A stretch of DNA of 33,220 bases from Caryophanales bacterium (GCA_014896555.1 JADBKC010000019.1:1-33220); one strand, 5' to 3'; counted from the stretch's first letter, positions 8,088 to 16,850 are shown. Program-made: numbers and translations. Notes: generated by a model not told the origin, from the letters alone.

Positions 8088-8190
8088 AGTTTATGAAGAG
8101 AAAAGAAAGAAGCTGGGGAAGAAAGCAGGTTTCTCGAAACGACGGTTTCTAAAGAAACTGGTTTATGCATATAGACGAGAAAAGACGGCG

Positions 8191-8616
8191 CTATTCCCAT
8201 TTCACGAGAATGCGGACTTTTTTCGAGCGTTTATGTACCTCTTCTATCGCTTCAGCGGTCTTGTTTTTCTGAGCTTGAATTTGTTCCGCCAAAAAACCCG
8301 CTTCCAACGAAAAAAACGGTTCTGAATATATGTCAAATTTTCGTGATACGATAGGACCCGTTAATTCAAATAGCAGCTCATTTTTTTCTTCTTTTATGAC
8401 TTGAAGTGTTCCCCAGCAGGCTTCTTCAAAAAAAGAACAGATTTCATCTATTGATAGAAGAGGAAATTTTCTTGCAAGCTGTTTTCCTGCCCAATAGAAA
8501 ATGTCCGCCGTGTCTTTGCCGAATATTTCCGGTAGCAAAATATCCCGGTACAGCTCATAGGCGAACATCGAAACAGATTGCGGCTCTTGTGGAATATTGT
8601 CTTTATGATTGTCCAT
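8191..8616 (-). CDS. yslB: YslB family protein (DUF2507)
   Basis: This 141-residue cytosolic protein lies alone on the minus strand between lysC and sdhC, the same place as yslB in B. subtilis. The central segment FYWAGKQLARKF followed by EACWGTLQVIKEEKNELLF and LTGPIVS resembles the V4R-like fold of the DUF2507 family. I know of no established biochemical role. The start is the ATG at 8616-8614, preceded on the minus strand by a moderate AGGGA site. The C terminus is lysine rich. Between its stop and the lysC terminator are two small GTTTC/GAAAC stem-loops without T-runs. Confidence 0.85.
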   Translation of the reverse strand: MDNHKDNIPQEPQSVSMFAYELYRDILLPEIFGKDTADIFYWAGKQLARKFPLLSIDEICSFFEEACWGTLQVIKEEKNELLFELTGPIVSRKFDIYSEPFFSLEAGFLAEQIQAQKNKTAEAIEEVHKRSKKVRILVKWE

Positions 8617-8640
8617 TTGAAATCCCTACTTTCTGTATCC

Positions 8641-8669
8641 ATTATATACAAGACTGATAGAGATGAAAA
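8641..8669 (-). promoter_or_regulatory. Candidate yslB promoter
   Basis: On the minus strand a perfect TATAAT (8646-8641) stands 17 bases from TTTTCA (8669-8664), a 4-of-6 match to TTGACA. It lies 25 bases upstream of the yslB start. Confidence 0.6.
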
Positions 8670-8826
8670 AACTTTTTTCATTCAACGATCGATTTTTTAT
8701 AGGTGCGGAATCTTTGACGCTAAGTGTCAGAACGTTAAAAATCTGCTAAAAAACCTTCTGTTAAATTGATAGATATTTTTTATTATTGGTCATTTTATTA
8801 ATATAGAAAAATATGTAGACGTTTTC

Positions 8827-8855
8827 TTGACGCTTTTCGGTGATGGGGTTACAAT
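8827..8855 (+). promoter_or_regulatory. sdhCAB promoter
   Basis: TTGACG (8827-8832) and TACAAT (8850-8855) are 17 bases apart, about 100 bases before sdhC. The untranslated leader in between could host post-transcriptional control, but no specific site is evident. Confidence 0.75.
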
Positions 8856-8956
8856 GAACTTGTCAAATAATTGTTACAAAATGATGGCAGTTGCCAGAAA
8901 ACATCTCTTTTTGTAGAAATGTTGTTTGGCGGCTCATAACCAAGGGGGGGTACCTT

Positions 8957-9565
8957 ATGGCAGGAAATCGTGAATTTTTTAATCGAAGGCTTCATTCTTT
9001 ACTAGGTGTAATTCCGATAGGATTATTCCTGACAGAACACTTGATTGTGAACCATTTTGCCACTAGGGGAGCGGATTCATTTAACCGTGCGGCAAAGTTT
9101 ATGGAGAGTTTGCCGCTGCTTTATTTATTGGAGATTGTGTTAATCTTTTTGCCACTCTTATATCACGCAATCTATGGCTTATATATTGCGTTTACGGCGA
9201 AAAACAATCTGGGAAATTTCAGTTACTTTCGAAACTGGATGTTTTTCCTGCAGCGTTTAACAGGAATTTTCACGCTCATCTTTGTTGTATGGCACGTCTG
9301 GGAAACACGCGTACAAGTAGCTTTTGGGGAAGAAGTTAACTTTGATATGGTGGCTAATATTCTATCAAATCCATATATGCTAGCTTTTTACATAGTAGGG
9401 GTTTTGTCGGCCATATTCCACTTTTCGAACGGCTTATGGTCTTTCTGCGTAAGTTGGGGACTCATTGTGACACCCCGTTCGCAACGCATTTTCACGTATG
9501 TTTCGCTAGCGGTATTCGTTTTGCTTTCGTATATCGGTCTTTCTGCATTGTTCGCTTTTGTGTGA
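8957..9565 (+). CDS. sdhC: Succinate dehydrogenase cytochrome b558 subunit
   Basis: This 202-residue protein is the membrane anchor of complex II and carries two haems b that move electrons from SdhB to menaquinone. Five hydrophobic spans are visible. The four histidines known as haem ligands in B. subtilis SdhC are all at the same positions: His28 (FLTEHLIVNHF), His70 (LLYHAIYG), His113 (VVWHVWETR) and His155 (IFHFSNGLW). ATG 8957 follows AAGGGGGGG at 8942-8950; an upstream in-frame start at 8891 has no ribosome site. It is the first gene of the sdhCAB operon. Confidence 0.96.
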   Translation: MAGNREFFNRRLHSLLGVIPIGLFLTEHLIVNHFATRGADSFNRAAKFMESLPLLYLLEIVLIFLPLLYHAIYGLYIAFTAKNNLGNFSYFRNWMFFLQRLTGIFTLIFVVWHVWETRVQVAFGEEVNFDMVANILSNPYMLAFYIVGVLSAIFHFSNGLWSFCVSWGLIVTPRSQRIFTYVSLAVFVLLSYIGLSALFAFV

Positions 9566-9624
9566 GGCAGGCAGATGGACGATGTACATGATTTGGCCAA
9601 TTAGCTAAAAAGGAGTGAGTGTCC

Positions 9625-11376
9625 ATGAGTAAAGGAAAGATCATCGTAGTTGGAGGCGGCTTAGCCGGCTTAATGGCAACAGTGAAAATAGCGGAGTTAG
9701 GAACTCCAGTGGATATCTTTTCATTAGTGCCTGTAAAACGTTCTCACTCTGTTTGTGCTCAAGGGGGCATTAACGGAGCTGTCAATACAAAAGGTGAAGG
9801 CGATTCACCATGGATTCATTTTGATGACACGATTTACGGAGGAGACTTTTTGGCAAACCAGCCTCCGGTAAAAGCAATGTGTGAAGCAGCGCCTGGAATT
9901 ATTTCGCTGTTTGACCGTATGGGAGTTATGTTTAACCGGACACCGGAAGGATTGCTTGATTTCCGCCGTTTTGGAGGAACTCAGCATCACCGTACAGCTT
10001 ATGCTGGCGCTACAACGGGGCAGCAACTTTTATATGCTCTTGATGAACAAGTCCGTCGACATGAAGTGGCGGGATTAGTAACGAAATATGAAGGCTGGGA
10101 ATTTCTTGGTCTTGTCTTGGATGATGAAGGAATTTGCCGAGGCATCGTAGCACAAAACTTGACAACGATGGAGATTCAAACATTCCCTGCTGATGCCGTT
10201 ATTATGGCTTCCGGCGGACCAGGAATCATTTTTGGAAAATCGACTAACTCTATGATCAACACTGGTTCTGCTGCATCAATTGTTTATCAACAAGGTGCTT
10301 ATTATGCAAATGGTGAATTTATACAAATTCATCCAACGGCCATACCGGGCGATGACAAACTCCGTCTCATGAGTGAATCTGCCCGTGGTGAAGGCGGACG
10401 TGTATGGACATACAAAGATGGAAAGCCATGGTATTTCCTTGAAGAAAAATATCCAGCTTATGGAAACCTCGTACCACGGGATATAGCTACACGTGAAATT
10501 TTCCACGTCTGTGTCGACTTAAAACTGGGAATCAATGGGGAAAACATGGTATACCTCGATCTTTCCCACAAAGATCCGCATGAACTGGATGTGAAACTGG
10601 GCGGTATTATCGAAATCTACGAAAAATTCATGGGGGAAGATCCTCATAAAGTACCAATGAAAGTATTTCCAGCGGTTCACTATTCAATGGGTGGACTATG
10701 GGTGGACTATGAACAACATACGAACATTCCGGGTGTATTTGCCGCAGGTGAATGCGATTATTCACAACACGGAGCCAACCGCCTAGGAGCCAACTCTTTA
10801 TTATCCGCTATTTATGGTGGAATGGTTGCCGGACCAAATGCTGTGAAATATATCAATGGCTTGGAAAAAAGCTCTGATGCTATTTCTTCTACTTTATTTG
10901 ACCGCTATAGAAAACAAGAAGAAGAAAAATGGGATCAAATTATGAAAATGGACGGAACGGAAAATGCCTATGTTCTTCATAAAGAACTCGGAGAATGGAT
11001 GACCGCAAATGTAACGGTTGTTCGTTACAATGACAAATTGCTTAAAACGGATGAAAAAATTGTCGAACTGATGGAACGTTGGAAAAATATTAACATTAAC
11101 GACACAGCTAAGTGGAGCAACCAAGGGGCTAGCTTTACGCGCCAATTGAAGAACATGCTTCATCTTGCTCGAGTGATTACGATTGGAGCATATAACCGCA
11201 ATGAAAGCCGTGGTGCCCATTATAAACCAGACTTCCCTAAACGTAACGATGAGGAATGGCTAAAAACAACAATGGCGAAATTTACAGGAGAGGACAGTGC
11301 TCCAGCCTTTCACTATGAAGATGTAGATATTTCCTTAATTAAACCGCGTGTTCGCGACTACACGAAAAAACACTAA
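9625..11376 (+). CDS. sdhA: Succinate dehydrogenase flavoprotein subunit
   Basis: This 583-residue protein oxidises succinate to fumarate on covalently bound FAD, on the cytoplasmic side of the membrane. The N-terminal dinucleotide fold GGGLAGLMATVKIAE is followed by RSHSVCAQGGINGAVN, which contains the histidine that links FAD. The substrate-binding and capping segments FIQIHPTAIPG, SESARGEGGRVW and FPAVHYSMGGLWVDY are present, and GEC near 375-380 with GANRLGANSLL closes the FAD site. ATG 9625 lies 9 bases after AGGAG (9611-9615); an in-frame GTG at 9619 is too close. It lies between sdhC and sdhB with short gaps, as one transcript. Confidence 0.97.
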   Translation: MSKGKIIVVGGGLAGLMATVKIAELGTPVDIFSLVPVKRSHSVCAQGGINGAVNTKGEGDSPWIHFDDTIYGGDFLANQPPVKAMCEAAPGIISLFDRMGVMFNRTPEGLLDFRRFGGTQHHRTAYAGATTGQQLLYALDEQVRRHEVAGLVTKYEGWEFLGLVLDDEGICRGIVAQNLTTMEIQTFPADAVIMASGGPGIIFGKSTNSMINTGSAASIVYQQGAYYANGEFIQIHPTAIPGDDKLRLMSESARGEGGRVWTYKDGKPWYFLEEKYPAYGNLVPRDIATREIFHVCVDLKLGINGENMVYLDLSHKDPHELDVKLGGIIEIYEKFMGEDPHKVPMKVFPAVHYSMGGLWVDYEQHTNIPGVFAAGECDYSQHGANRLGANSLLSAIYGGMVAGPNAVKYINGLEKSSDAISSTLFDRYRKQEEEKWDQIMKMDGTENAYVLHKELGEWMTANVTVVRYNDKLLKTDEKIVELMERWKNININDTAKWSNQGASFTRQLKNMLHLARVITIGAYNRNESRGAHYKPDFPKRNDEEWLKTTMAKFTGEDSAPAFHYEDVDISLIKPRVRDYTKKH

Positions 11377-11400
11377 TCTATTTGAGAAAGAGGCGACATA

Positions 11401-12168
11401 ATGATGAGTGAAAAGAAAACGATCCGCTTAATTGTAACTCGTCAAGACAATCCGGACTCAGCCCCTTATGAAGAAGAGTTTGAAATCCCTTACCGTCCGA
11501 ATTTGAATGTAATTTCCTGTTTGATGGAAATTCGCCGCAATCCGGTAAACGCCAAAGGGGAAAAAACAACTCCGGTTGCATGGGACATGAACTGTCTGGA
11601 AGAAGTATGCGGAGCTTGTTCGATGGTGATCAATGGAAAGCCGCGTCAAGCATGTGCTGCTTTGATTGACAAATTGGAACAACCAGTGCGTCTTGCGCCG
11701 ATGAAAACATTTCCGGTTATTCGCGATTTGCAAATCGATCGCAGCCGGATGTTTGATTCATTGAAAAAAGTAAAAGCGTGGATTCCGATTGATGGAACTT
11801 GGGATCTTGGACCTGGTCCACGGATGCCGGAGAAAAAACGTCAATGGGCCTATGAACTTTCCAAATGCATGACTTGCGGTGTTTGCTTGGAGGCGTGCCC
11901 AAACGTAAACAGTCATTCAAACTTTATGGGACCAGCTCCACTGTCTCAAGTGCGGTTATTTAACGCTCATCCAACCGGTGCCATGCACAAAGATGAACGC
12001 CTTGACGCCATTATGGGGGATGGCGGTCTTGCGAACTGCGGAAATGCGCAAAACTGTGTTCAAGCCTGTCCGAAAGGCATTCCGCTTACTACTTCCATTG
12101 CGGCACTAAATAGAGAAACGACCATCCATTCATTTAAAAAATTCTTCGGTAGTGATTATATGGTGTAA
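11401..12168 (+). CDS. sdhB: Succinate dehydrogenase iron-sulfur subunit
   Basis: This protein of about 255 residues carries electrons from SdhA to SdhC through three iron-sulfur clusters. The [2Fe-2S] ligands are in NCLEEVCGACSMVINGKPRQ plus the following Cys; the [4Fe-4S] set is CMTCGVCLEACP; the [3Fe-4S] set is CGNAQNCVQACPKG. All expected cysteines are present. ATG 11401 is 7 bases from AAAGAGG; ATG 11404 is an equally plausible start that gives MSEKKTIRL as in B. subtilis, so the first residue is uncertain. It ends the operon and a strong terminator follows. Confidence 0.96.
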   Translation: MMSEKKTIRLIVTRQDNPDSAPYEEEFEIPYRPNLNVISCLMEIRRNPVNAKGEKTTPVAWDMNCLEEVCGACSMVINGKPRQACAALIDKLEQPVRLAPMKTFPVIRDLQIDRSRMFDSLKKVKAWIPIDGTWDLGPGPRMPEKKRQWAYELSKCMTCGVCLEACPNVNSHSNFMGPAPLSQVRLFNAHPTGAMHKDERLDAIMGDGGLANCGNAQNCVQACPKGIPLTTSIAALNRETTIHSFKKFFGSDYMV

Positions 12169-12179
12169 TTTCTTTCCTC

Positions 12180-12211
12180 AAGCCTTCAACCACAAGTTGA
12201 AGGCTTTTTTT
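12180..12211 (+). terminator. Terminator of sdhCAB
   Basis: AAGCCTTCAAC (12180-12190) pairs perfectly with GTTGAAGGCTT around CACAA and is followed by a seven-base T-run. Confidence 0.92.
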
Positions 12212-12633
12212 ACAAAGTCAAAAGTCTGACCCCCTATCGCCAATATAGTGAAAGGAAGCCAGACTTATTGTGTGGATTCTAATGATAGTGAAATTGGTGT
12301 TCTTTTCTTTTGATGATTGAACTTTTGAACAAAGAGTTTTATGCGTCATATATTGTAACTAGCAGTGTACTAACTGAGGCAGAACAACCTCTGAAATGGA
12401 ATCGATGATGTAAAAATGAATCACAAAAACGCGATATAAGCATATAAGAATACAATGAAATAGAAAATAAATGGTTACGGAAGGAGAAATGGTGCAACTA
12501 TTTATTGGAAAGTGAACGGCCATACTGTTCCTGTAATGAAAGAATAAAGAAACCAAGATGGCTGATCGAGGCTGCTGTCTCAAGGTAAAAATCTATTTTC
12601 CGCCTATTTCGCAACCCTTGCCTTTGTGAAGTC
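12212..12633 (+). other. Intergenic stretch before gerE, no clear gene
   Basis: I see no intact gene here. AAGTCTG (12222-12228) and CAGACTT (12260-12266) form a weak inverted repeat with a 31-base loop. A short plus-strand frame at 12464-12547 reads NGYGRRNGATIYWKVNGHTV in its middle, but it starts directly after a stop and has no start codon with a ribosome site, so it may be a gene fragment. In B. subtilis a small thioesterase-like gene (ysmA) sits here; I see no convincing trace of it. Confidence 0.4.
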
Positions 12634-12661
12634 ACTGATATACTGGATTTTTCATATGATA
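12634..12661 (+). promoter_or_regulatory. Sigma-K promoter of gerE
   Basis: CATATGATA (12653-12661) is a perfect match to the sigma-K -10 consensus CATAnnnTA, and AC at 12634-12635 sits 17 bases upstream as the -35. gerE is a known late mother-cell sigma-K gene in B. subtilis, so the site fits both sequence and biology. Confidence 0.75.
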
Positions 12662-12726
12662 TCATGACGACGCTAGACCCATCCCTTTTGTTTTAAAGCT
12701 GGCGAAGGCAAGGAGGGTAATTATAG

Positions 12727-12951
12727 TTGAAGGATCGTGAATTTTCACATAAACCGTTGCTGACCAAAAGAGAAAAAGAAGTTTTCGAGCTATTAGTTCA
12801 AGACAAAACAACAAAAGAAATCGCCAAAGAACTATTCATCAGCGAGAAAACAGTGCGTAACCATATTTCGAATGCCATGCAAAAATTAGGTGTCAAAGGC
12901 CGTTCTCAAGCAGTAGTAGAACTGCTGCGCATGGGTGAATTAAAACTATAG
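12727..12951 (+). CDS. gerE: Late mother-cell transcription regulator GerE
   Basis: This 74-residue protein is a stand-alone LuxR/FixJ-type DNA-binding domain. The four-helix HTH covers nearly the whole chain: LTKREKEVFELLVQDKTTKE, then ELFISEKTVRNHISNAMQKL as the recognition part. It activates or represses spore-coat genes together with sigma-K late in sporulation (known for B. subtilis GerE, which has the same length and nearly the same sequence). The start is TTG 12727, 9 bases after a strong AGGAGGG (12711-12717). A sigma-K promoter match lies 66 bases upstream. Confidence 0.97.
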   Translation: MKDREFSHKPLLTKREKEVFELLVQDKTTKEIAKELFISEKTVRNHISNAMQKLGVKGRSQAVVELLRMGELKL

Positions 12952-12954
12952 CGG

Positions 12955-12991
12955 CGACCGGCGTGTCAATGGGCATGCCGGTTGTCTGTTT
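12955..12991 (+). terminator. Probable terminator of gerE
   Basis: CGACCGGC (12955-12962) pairs with GCCGGTTG (12977-12984) with one G-U pair; a short TCTGTTT tail follows. The tail is poor, so efficiency is uncertain. Confidence 0.5.
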
Positions 12992-13062
12992 ATAAACAAC
13001 GAGGCAAACAAGTTTTGGATTTTTTCCAGTTTAGAAAAATGTTGTCAAGTTAAATATGAATC

Positions 13063-13091
13063 TTGATTTTTTCCATTCCGTTCGATATGAT
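13063..13091 (+). promoter_or_regulatory. Promoter of the padR-DUF1129 pair
   Basis: TTGATT (13063-13068) and TATGAT (13086-13091) are 17 bases apart, about 140 bases before the padR start. PadR-family regulators often control their own promoter, but no clear palindromic operator was seen. Confidence 0.6.
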
Positions 13092-13229
13092 AAGGTTACT
13101 AACTTGTTTTGCAAGATAGTTAAGATTTGCGATGCACCTTGTGCCCTATACTGTATCAACTCGTGACGGAAACGGCATTTGTTTATCTAGGTGCGAATGC
13201 AAGAGAAAGGAATGTGTGGTGAATGATCT

Positions 13230-13592
13230 TTGTCATTAAAAAGTCAGTTGCTGAAAGGAGTTTTAGAAGGATGCATTTTAGCGGTGATTGCTCGTGAAGA
13301 AATTTATGGGTATGAATTAAGCGTGAAGCTGGCCGAGCAAGGTTTGACATTTGTGAGTGAAGGGAGCATTTATCCAGTGCTTCTGCGCATGCAAAAAGAG
13401 AATCTCATTACGGGAACTCTCAGAGAATCGCCGAACGGTCCAAAACGAAAATATTACCGGCTGACCGATTCAGGGCGACAAGCGTTAGAGGAATTTAAAG
13501 AAAATTGGATGGAATTGAAGGAAGCGGTCGATCACATTTTGATTCAAAGGAGTGTGTACAATGACAGCGAAAGAAATGATCCAAATCAATAA
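13230..13592 (+). CDS. PadR-family transcriptional regulator
   Basis: This 120-residue protein is a winged-helix PadR regulator. It opens with LLKGVLEGCILAVIAREEIY, then GYELSVKLAEQGL, SEGSIYPVLLRMQKENLI (recognition helix) and the wing PKRKYYRLTDSG, followed by one dimerisation helix. It lacks any sensor domain of its own. The start appears to be TTG 13230, giving MSLKSQLLKGVLEG as is typical for the family; the ribosome site GTGGTG at 13215-13220 is weak. The last 32 bases overlap the next gene, a DUF1129 membrane protein, so the two are cotranslated and probably work as a regulator plus membrane partner (inference). In B. subtilis this place holds a MarR-type gene instead. Confidence 0.88.
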   Translation: MSLKSQLLKGVLEGCILAVIAREEIYGYELSVKLAEQGLTFVSEGSIYPVLLRMQKENLITGTLRESPNGPKRKYYRLTDSGRQALEEFKENWMELKEAVDHILIQRSVYNDSERNDPNQ

Positions 13593-14229
13593 TGAACGAC
13601 GGAAGCAGTTGAACGAGGAAAACAAGAAGTATTATGAAAACATGCTTGTCTATTTGCGGCTTAGTTCCATTCCAGAAAAGAAAACAGAGGAGCTGCTATT
13701 GGAAATGCTGGACCATTTACTGATTGCCCAGCAAGAAGGACGGTCGGCAGAAGACGTGTTTGGCATGGATCCAGAAGCCTATTGTAAAGAAGTGGTGCAG
13801 TCGATCGGAAAACAATCTCTTTTCAGCTTCAAACGTTATGCTTTTGTTTTTTCGATCGGATTGTATATTGTCTTTTTCATTGACGGTATATTCCGATTGA
13901 TCATTTATCCTTTGTTAAATCTATTTATCGATCTGCATCCAGTAAAAGGGTTTTCGGTTGATTATTTCTTTACGCCTATTTTTATGTGTCTTGTTTTCGA
14001 CATCATGTTATTGCTGATTAGGGAATCCACGTTTAAGAAATTCAGTGTTCGCGTATTATTAGGATATGTTTTTCCTATTATGATCGCCTATTGTCTGCCT
14101 CTAATTCTGTATTTTTTTCTGAAAGATGTCCTGCCTGTTATTCCGCTCCCTGCTTGGGCGAGTTTGCTGATCGGCATTTTGCTTTGGGTGATGCATAAAA
14201 TGGTATTTAAGCATGTGGATATATTTTGA
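13561..14229 (+). CDS. DUF1129-family membrane protein
   Basis: This 222-residue protein has a soluble N-terminal helical part (about residues 1-80) and four hydrophobic spans. The N-terminal segment NKKYYENMLVYLRLSS, then LEMLDHLLIAQQEGRSAEDV and the following FG-DPEAYCKEVV, is typical of DUF1129 and the related HAAS-type domains that accompany PadR regulators. The spans lie near FVFSIGLYIVFFIDGIF, IFMCLVFDIMLLLI, FPIMIAYCLPLILYFF and WASLLIGILLWVMH. The start ATG 13561 follows AGGAG (13548-13552) by 8 bases and lies inside the end of padR. Function is not established; a membrane sensor or anti-regulator role for PadR is my inference. No clear terminator follows. Confidence 0.8.
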   Translation: MTAKEMIQINNERRKQLNEENKKYYENMLVYLRLSSIPEKKTEELLLEMLDHLLIAQQEGRSAEDVFGMDPEAYCKEVVQSIGKQSLFSFKRYAFVFSIGLYIVFFIDGIFRLIIYPLLNLFIDLHPVKGFSVDYFFTPIFMCLVFDIMLLLIRESTFKKFSVRVLLGYVFPIMIAYCLPLILYFFLKDVLPVIPLPAWASLLIGILLWVMHKMVFKHVDIF

Positions 14230-14868
14230 CGGATGTTTTCCATCATTTATGGTAATAGGGTTTGGAAAGCCTCATTAAAACAATAGGAAGCCCCCAGAAG
14301 AAGGTTTCACACATCATACAGAAACATGGAATTGAACCTTTATGTAATTTGGCGATTTTTTATTTTTTGAAAAATACGAATTTATCACTTTATTCTTGAT
14401 GGAAAAATAGGAGGATCTTCACTCTTGAAAAACAAAGCCAAAAACGAGAAAATGTTTGATAGACTGCTGAAGCTTCTTTTCTCATAGGATTGATACTAAT
14501 AGATAAGGAAGAAACTAGATTTCTTGCAAAAAAGCTTTTAGAATGAAAAGAATGTCGGTTTAGGAATGAAGATTTTTCATATATACATAATGAAATAGAA
14601 CAAAGGCATTCTCAAAGGTTTATAGGATGAAAAAGACAGGCAATATTAAAGATCAAAACGGTCGTACGATTAGTGCTGCTGCGAATTTGTAATAGAAGAA
14701 ATGTTGCCGAAGATCCGTTCATAGATCCCGTTTGAGGAAGAAGGAAAATGAATGAAATAGTGATTCAGCAGCTAATGTTTTCATCGCATAATTAAGAGTG
14801 AATCTAAAACCGATGAAAAGATTCGAACAGATGCAACAAGAAATTACAAAAGAATGAGGCGAGATACG
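14230..14868 (+). other. Long gap with probable gene debris
   Basis: No intact gene is visible in about 640 bases. AGGAGG at 14409-14414 stands 10 bases before TTG 14425, which opens only 20 codons (start MKNKAKNEKMFDRLLKLLFS, stop 14485-14487). A shifted frame directly after it reads ILIDKEETRFLAKKLLE and stops, which suggests one broken gene interrupted by a frameshift. A further short frame near 14627 starts MKKTGNIKDQNGRT and meets two stops. The final part before racE reads [13 protein letters not shown] and then stops. I do not recognise the parent genes. B. subtilis has a MarR-family gene (ysmB) just before racE, so decay of such a gene is possible but unproven. Confidence 0.45.
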
Positions 14869-15687
14869 TTGATAAACAGGCCAATAGGTGTAATAGATTC
14901 CGGGGTTGGGGGTCTTACAGTTGCTATTGAGATCATGAGGCAGCTCCCACATGAAACGATATATTATGTTGGAGACACAGCCAGATGTCCTTATGGGCCT
15001 AGACCCGTAGAAGAAGTAAAACAATTTACTTGGGAAATGACCCGCTATTTGCTGCGATATGACATCAAAATGCTAGTCATTGCTTGCAATACGGCAACCG
15101 CTGCTGTGCTCGATGAGATTAGAGAAGCACTTGACATCCCTGTTATCGGAGTCATTCATCCTGGAGCGAGAGCGGCTATCAAAATGTCAAAACATCTTCG
15201 TATTGGGGTTCTTGGTACAATCGGCACCATTAAAAGCCATGCGTATGAAAGAGCTCTTCATTCTATTAATAAGAATGTAAAGATCTTTCCGCTTGCATGC
15301 CCTAAGTTTGTACCTTTGGTAGAAAGCGGGGAATATCATAGTGCAATGGCCAAAAAAATTGTAGCAGAAACACTGCTGCCGCTCAAAGATAAACATTTGG
15401 ACACTTTGATTTTGGGATGCACTCATTATCCGCTCCTTGAACCGATTATTTCGTCATTTATGGGCGAAAACGTAGCGGTGATTAGTTCAGGAGAAGAAAC
15501 AGCTAGAGAAGTAAGCGCCATATTGCACTATAAAGAACTTTTGAACATGGAGAAATCTTGTCTACCCAATCGGTTCTTTACAACCGGATCCAAAGAGCTG
15601 TTTTATAAGATCGCTTCCGATTGGCTCCAAGATCCTACGATTGACGTTTCCACGATTCGTTTGGATGAAAATGAACTCGTTTTTTAA
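14869..15687 (+). CDS. racE: Glutamate racemase
   Basis: This 272-residue enzyme converts L-glutamate to D-glutamate for peptidoglycan, and for poly-gamma-glutamate where that is made. The two catalytic cysteines are in ACNTATA (Cys73) and GCTHYPL (Cys184), with the N-terminal [13 protein letters not shown] loop carrying the conserved Asp10 and Ser11. TTG 14869 is the likely start: GAGGCGAG (14857-14864) precedes it and the product then has the same length and N terminus as B. subtilis RacE. The frame also opens at ATG 14854, which has no ribosome site. gerM follows 87 bases later. Confidence 0.94.
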   Translation: MINRPIGVIDSGVGGLTVAIEIMRQLPHETIYYVGDTARCPYGPRPVEEVKQFTWEMTRYLLRYDIKMLVIACNTATAAVLDEIREALDIPVIGVIHPGARAAIKMSKHLRIGVLGTIGTIKSHAYERALHSINKNVKIFPLACPKFVPLVESGEYHSAMAKKIVAETLLPLKDKHLDTLILGCTHYPLLEPIISSFMGENVAVISSGEETAREVSAILHYKELLNMEKSCLPNRFFTTGSKELFYKIASDWLQDPTIDVSTIRLDENELVF

Positions 15688-15715
15688 GCTGCGGCGAAAT
15701 TCTTTTGGAAAACGG

Positions 15716-15745
15716 TCTAATTTTCCTCACAAGCTCGTATACATG
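15716..15745 (+). promoter_or_regulatory. Weak sigma-E promoter candidate of gerM
   Basis: TCTAATT (15716-15722) and TATACATG (15738-15745), 15 bases apart, match the sigma-E pattern only partly (5 of 7 and 6 of 8). gerM is a sigma-E gene in B. subtilis, which is the main reason to propose it. Confidence 0.3.
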
Positions 15746-15774
15746 TAGTACAAACTGTGTGAGGAGGTTTCATG

Positions 15775-16839
15775 ATGGTCAAAAAGAAAACTCTCGTCGC
15801 GGCGGCTGTCATCTTATCATCTGTTTATTTAACAGGGTGCGGACTGCTCGTCAGAAATGAAAAAAAAGAAAACATTGATCCCCCGCAAAAAGTAACCTAT
15901 TTAAAAGAGGAAGGGTCCTTAAAAGAATTGAAACATCAATCTGCTCAAGATATGAAAAAAGAAGACGTAATGATGACAGATTTATATCTGATAGATAAAA
16001 ACGGTTATGTTGTATCGCAGACGCTGCCGCTTCCCAAAACGCAAAGCATCGCCAAAGAAGCGCTAGAATATCTAGTAGACGACGGTCCGGTGTCTAATAT
16101 GCTTCCAAACGGGTTCAGGGCAGTGCTTCCGGCCGGCACGGAAGTACGAAGCGTTCATATTAAAGATGGCAAAGCCATTGCCGACTTTTCTCCTGAATTT
16201 AAAGAATATAACGCGGAAGACGAGAAGAAAATTCTACAGGCTATTACATGGACATTAACGCAGTTTGACGCAGTGAAAAAAGTCGAACTGAGGGTTGATG
16301 GCCAGCCATTAAAAGAAATGCCTGTGGATGGCACAGCGATTGATCCAAACGGATTATCGAGAAATATTGGGATTAATTGGGATGTTGAAAACGTGGTCGA
16401 TATCGCGAATACAAGACCGATCACCGTCTATTATTTAGCTCAAGATGGAGAGAATGATTATTACGTCCCCGTCACAAAAAGAGTGAGCAACAATAATAAA
16501 GATAATGTTACGGCGGTCGTCAATGAGCTTATAAAAGGACCAAGCCCTTCGTCAGAACTGGTAAGCGAATTTATGCCGGATGTGAAACTGATTAGTGCTC
16601 CGGTGGTGAAGGATGGAAAAGTCACATTAAATTTTAATAAATCGATATTAGGCAGTTTCGAAGAAAAAATGATCTCCAAAAATACATTAAATCCTCTTGT
16701 GCTTTCTTTGACAGAACAAAAAGGGATTAAAAGTGTAACCGTTGAAGTGGATGGCAAGACAAACTTAGTAGACGACAAAGGAAAACCCATCAGCGAAACC
16801 GTTTCAAGGCCACAGCATGTAAACACAGGTAGTTTCTGA
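15775..16839 (+). CDS. gerM: Spore germination lipoprotein GerM
   Basis: This protein of about 354 residues is an exported lipoprotein needed for sporulation and germination in B. subtilis. The N-terminal signal ends in a lipobox LTGCG, with the lipidated Cys at about residue 22. Two GerMN domains follow as a tandem repeat: one includes [18 protein letters not shown] and [15 protein letters not shown], the other [19 protein letters not shown] and the [16 protein letters not shown] region. The end QHVNTGSF is conserved with B. subtilis. ATG 15775 is favoured because GAGGAGG (15761-15767) is 7 bases away; ATG 15772 is only 4 away. No terminator is evident before the rph leader. Confidence 0.93.
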   Translation: MVKKKTLVAAAVILSSVYLTGCGLLVRNEKKENIDPPQKVTYLKEEGSLKELKHQSAQDMKKEDVMMTDLYLIDKNGYVVSQTLPLPKTQSIAKEALEYLVDDGPVSNMLPNGFRAVLPAGTEVRSVHIKDGKAIADFSPEFKEYNAEDEKKILQAITWTLTQFDAVKKVELRVDGQPLKEMPVDGTAIDPNGLSRNIGINWDVENVVDIANTRPITVYYLAQDGENDYYVPVTKRVSNNNKDNVTAVVNELIKGPSPSSELVSEFMPDVKLISAPVVKDGKVTLNFNKSILGSFEEKMISKNTLNPLVLSLTEQKGIKSVTVEVDGKTNLVDDKGKPISETVSRPQHVNTGSF

Positions 16840-16850
16840 AAAAAATTTTT

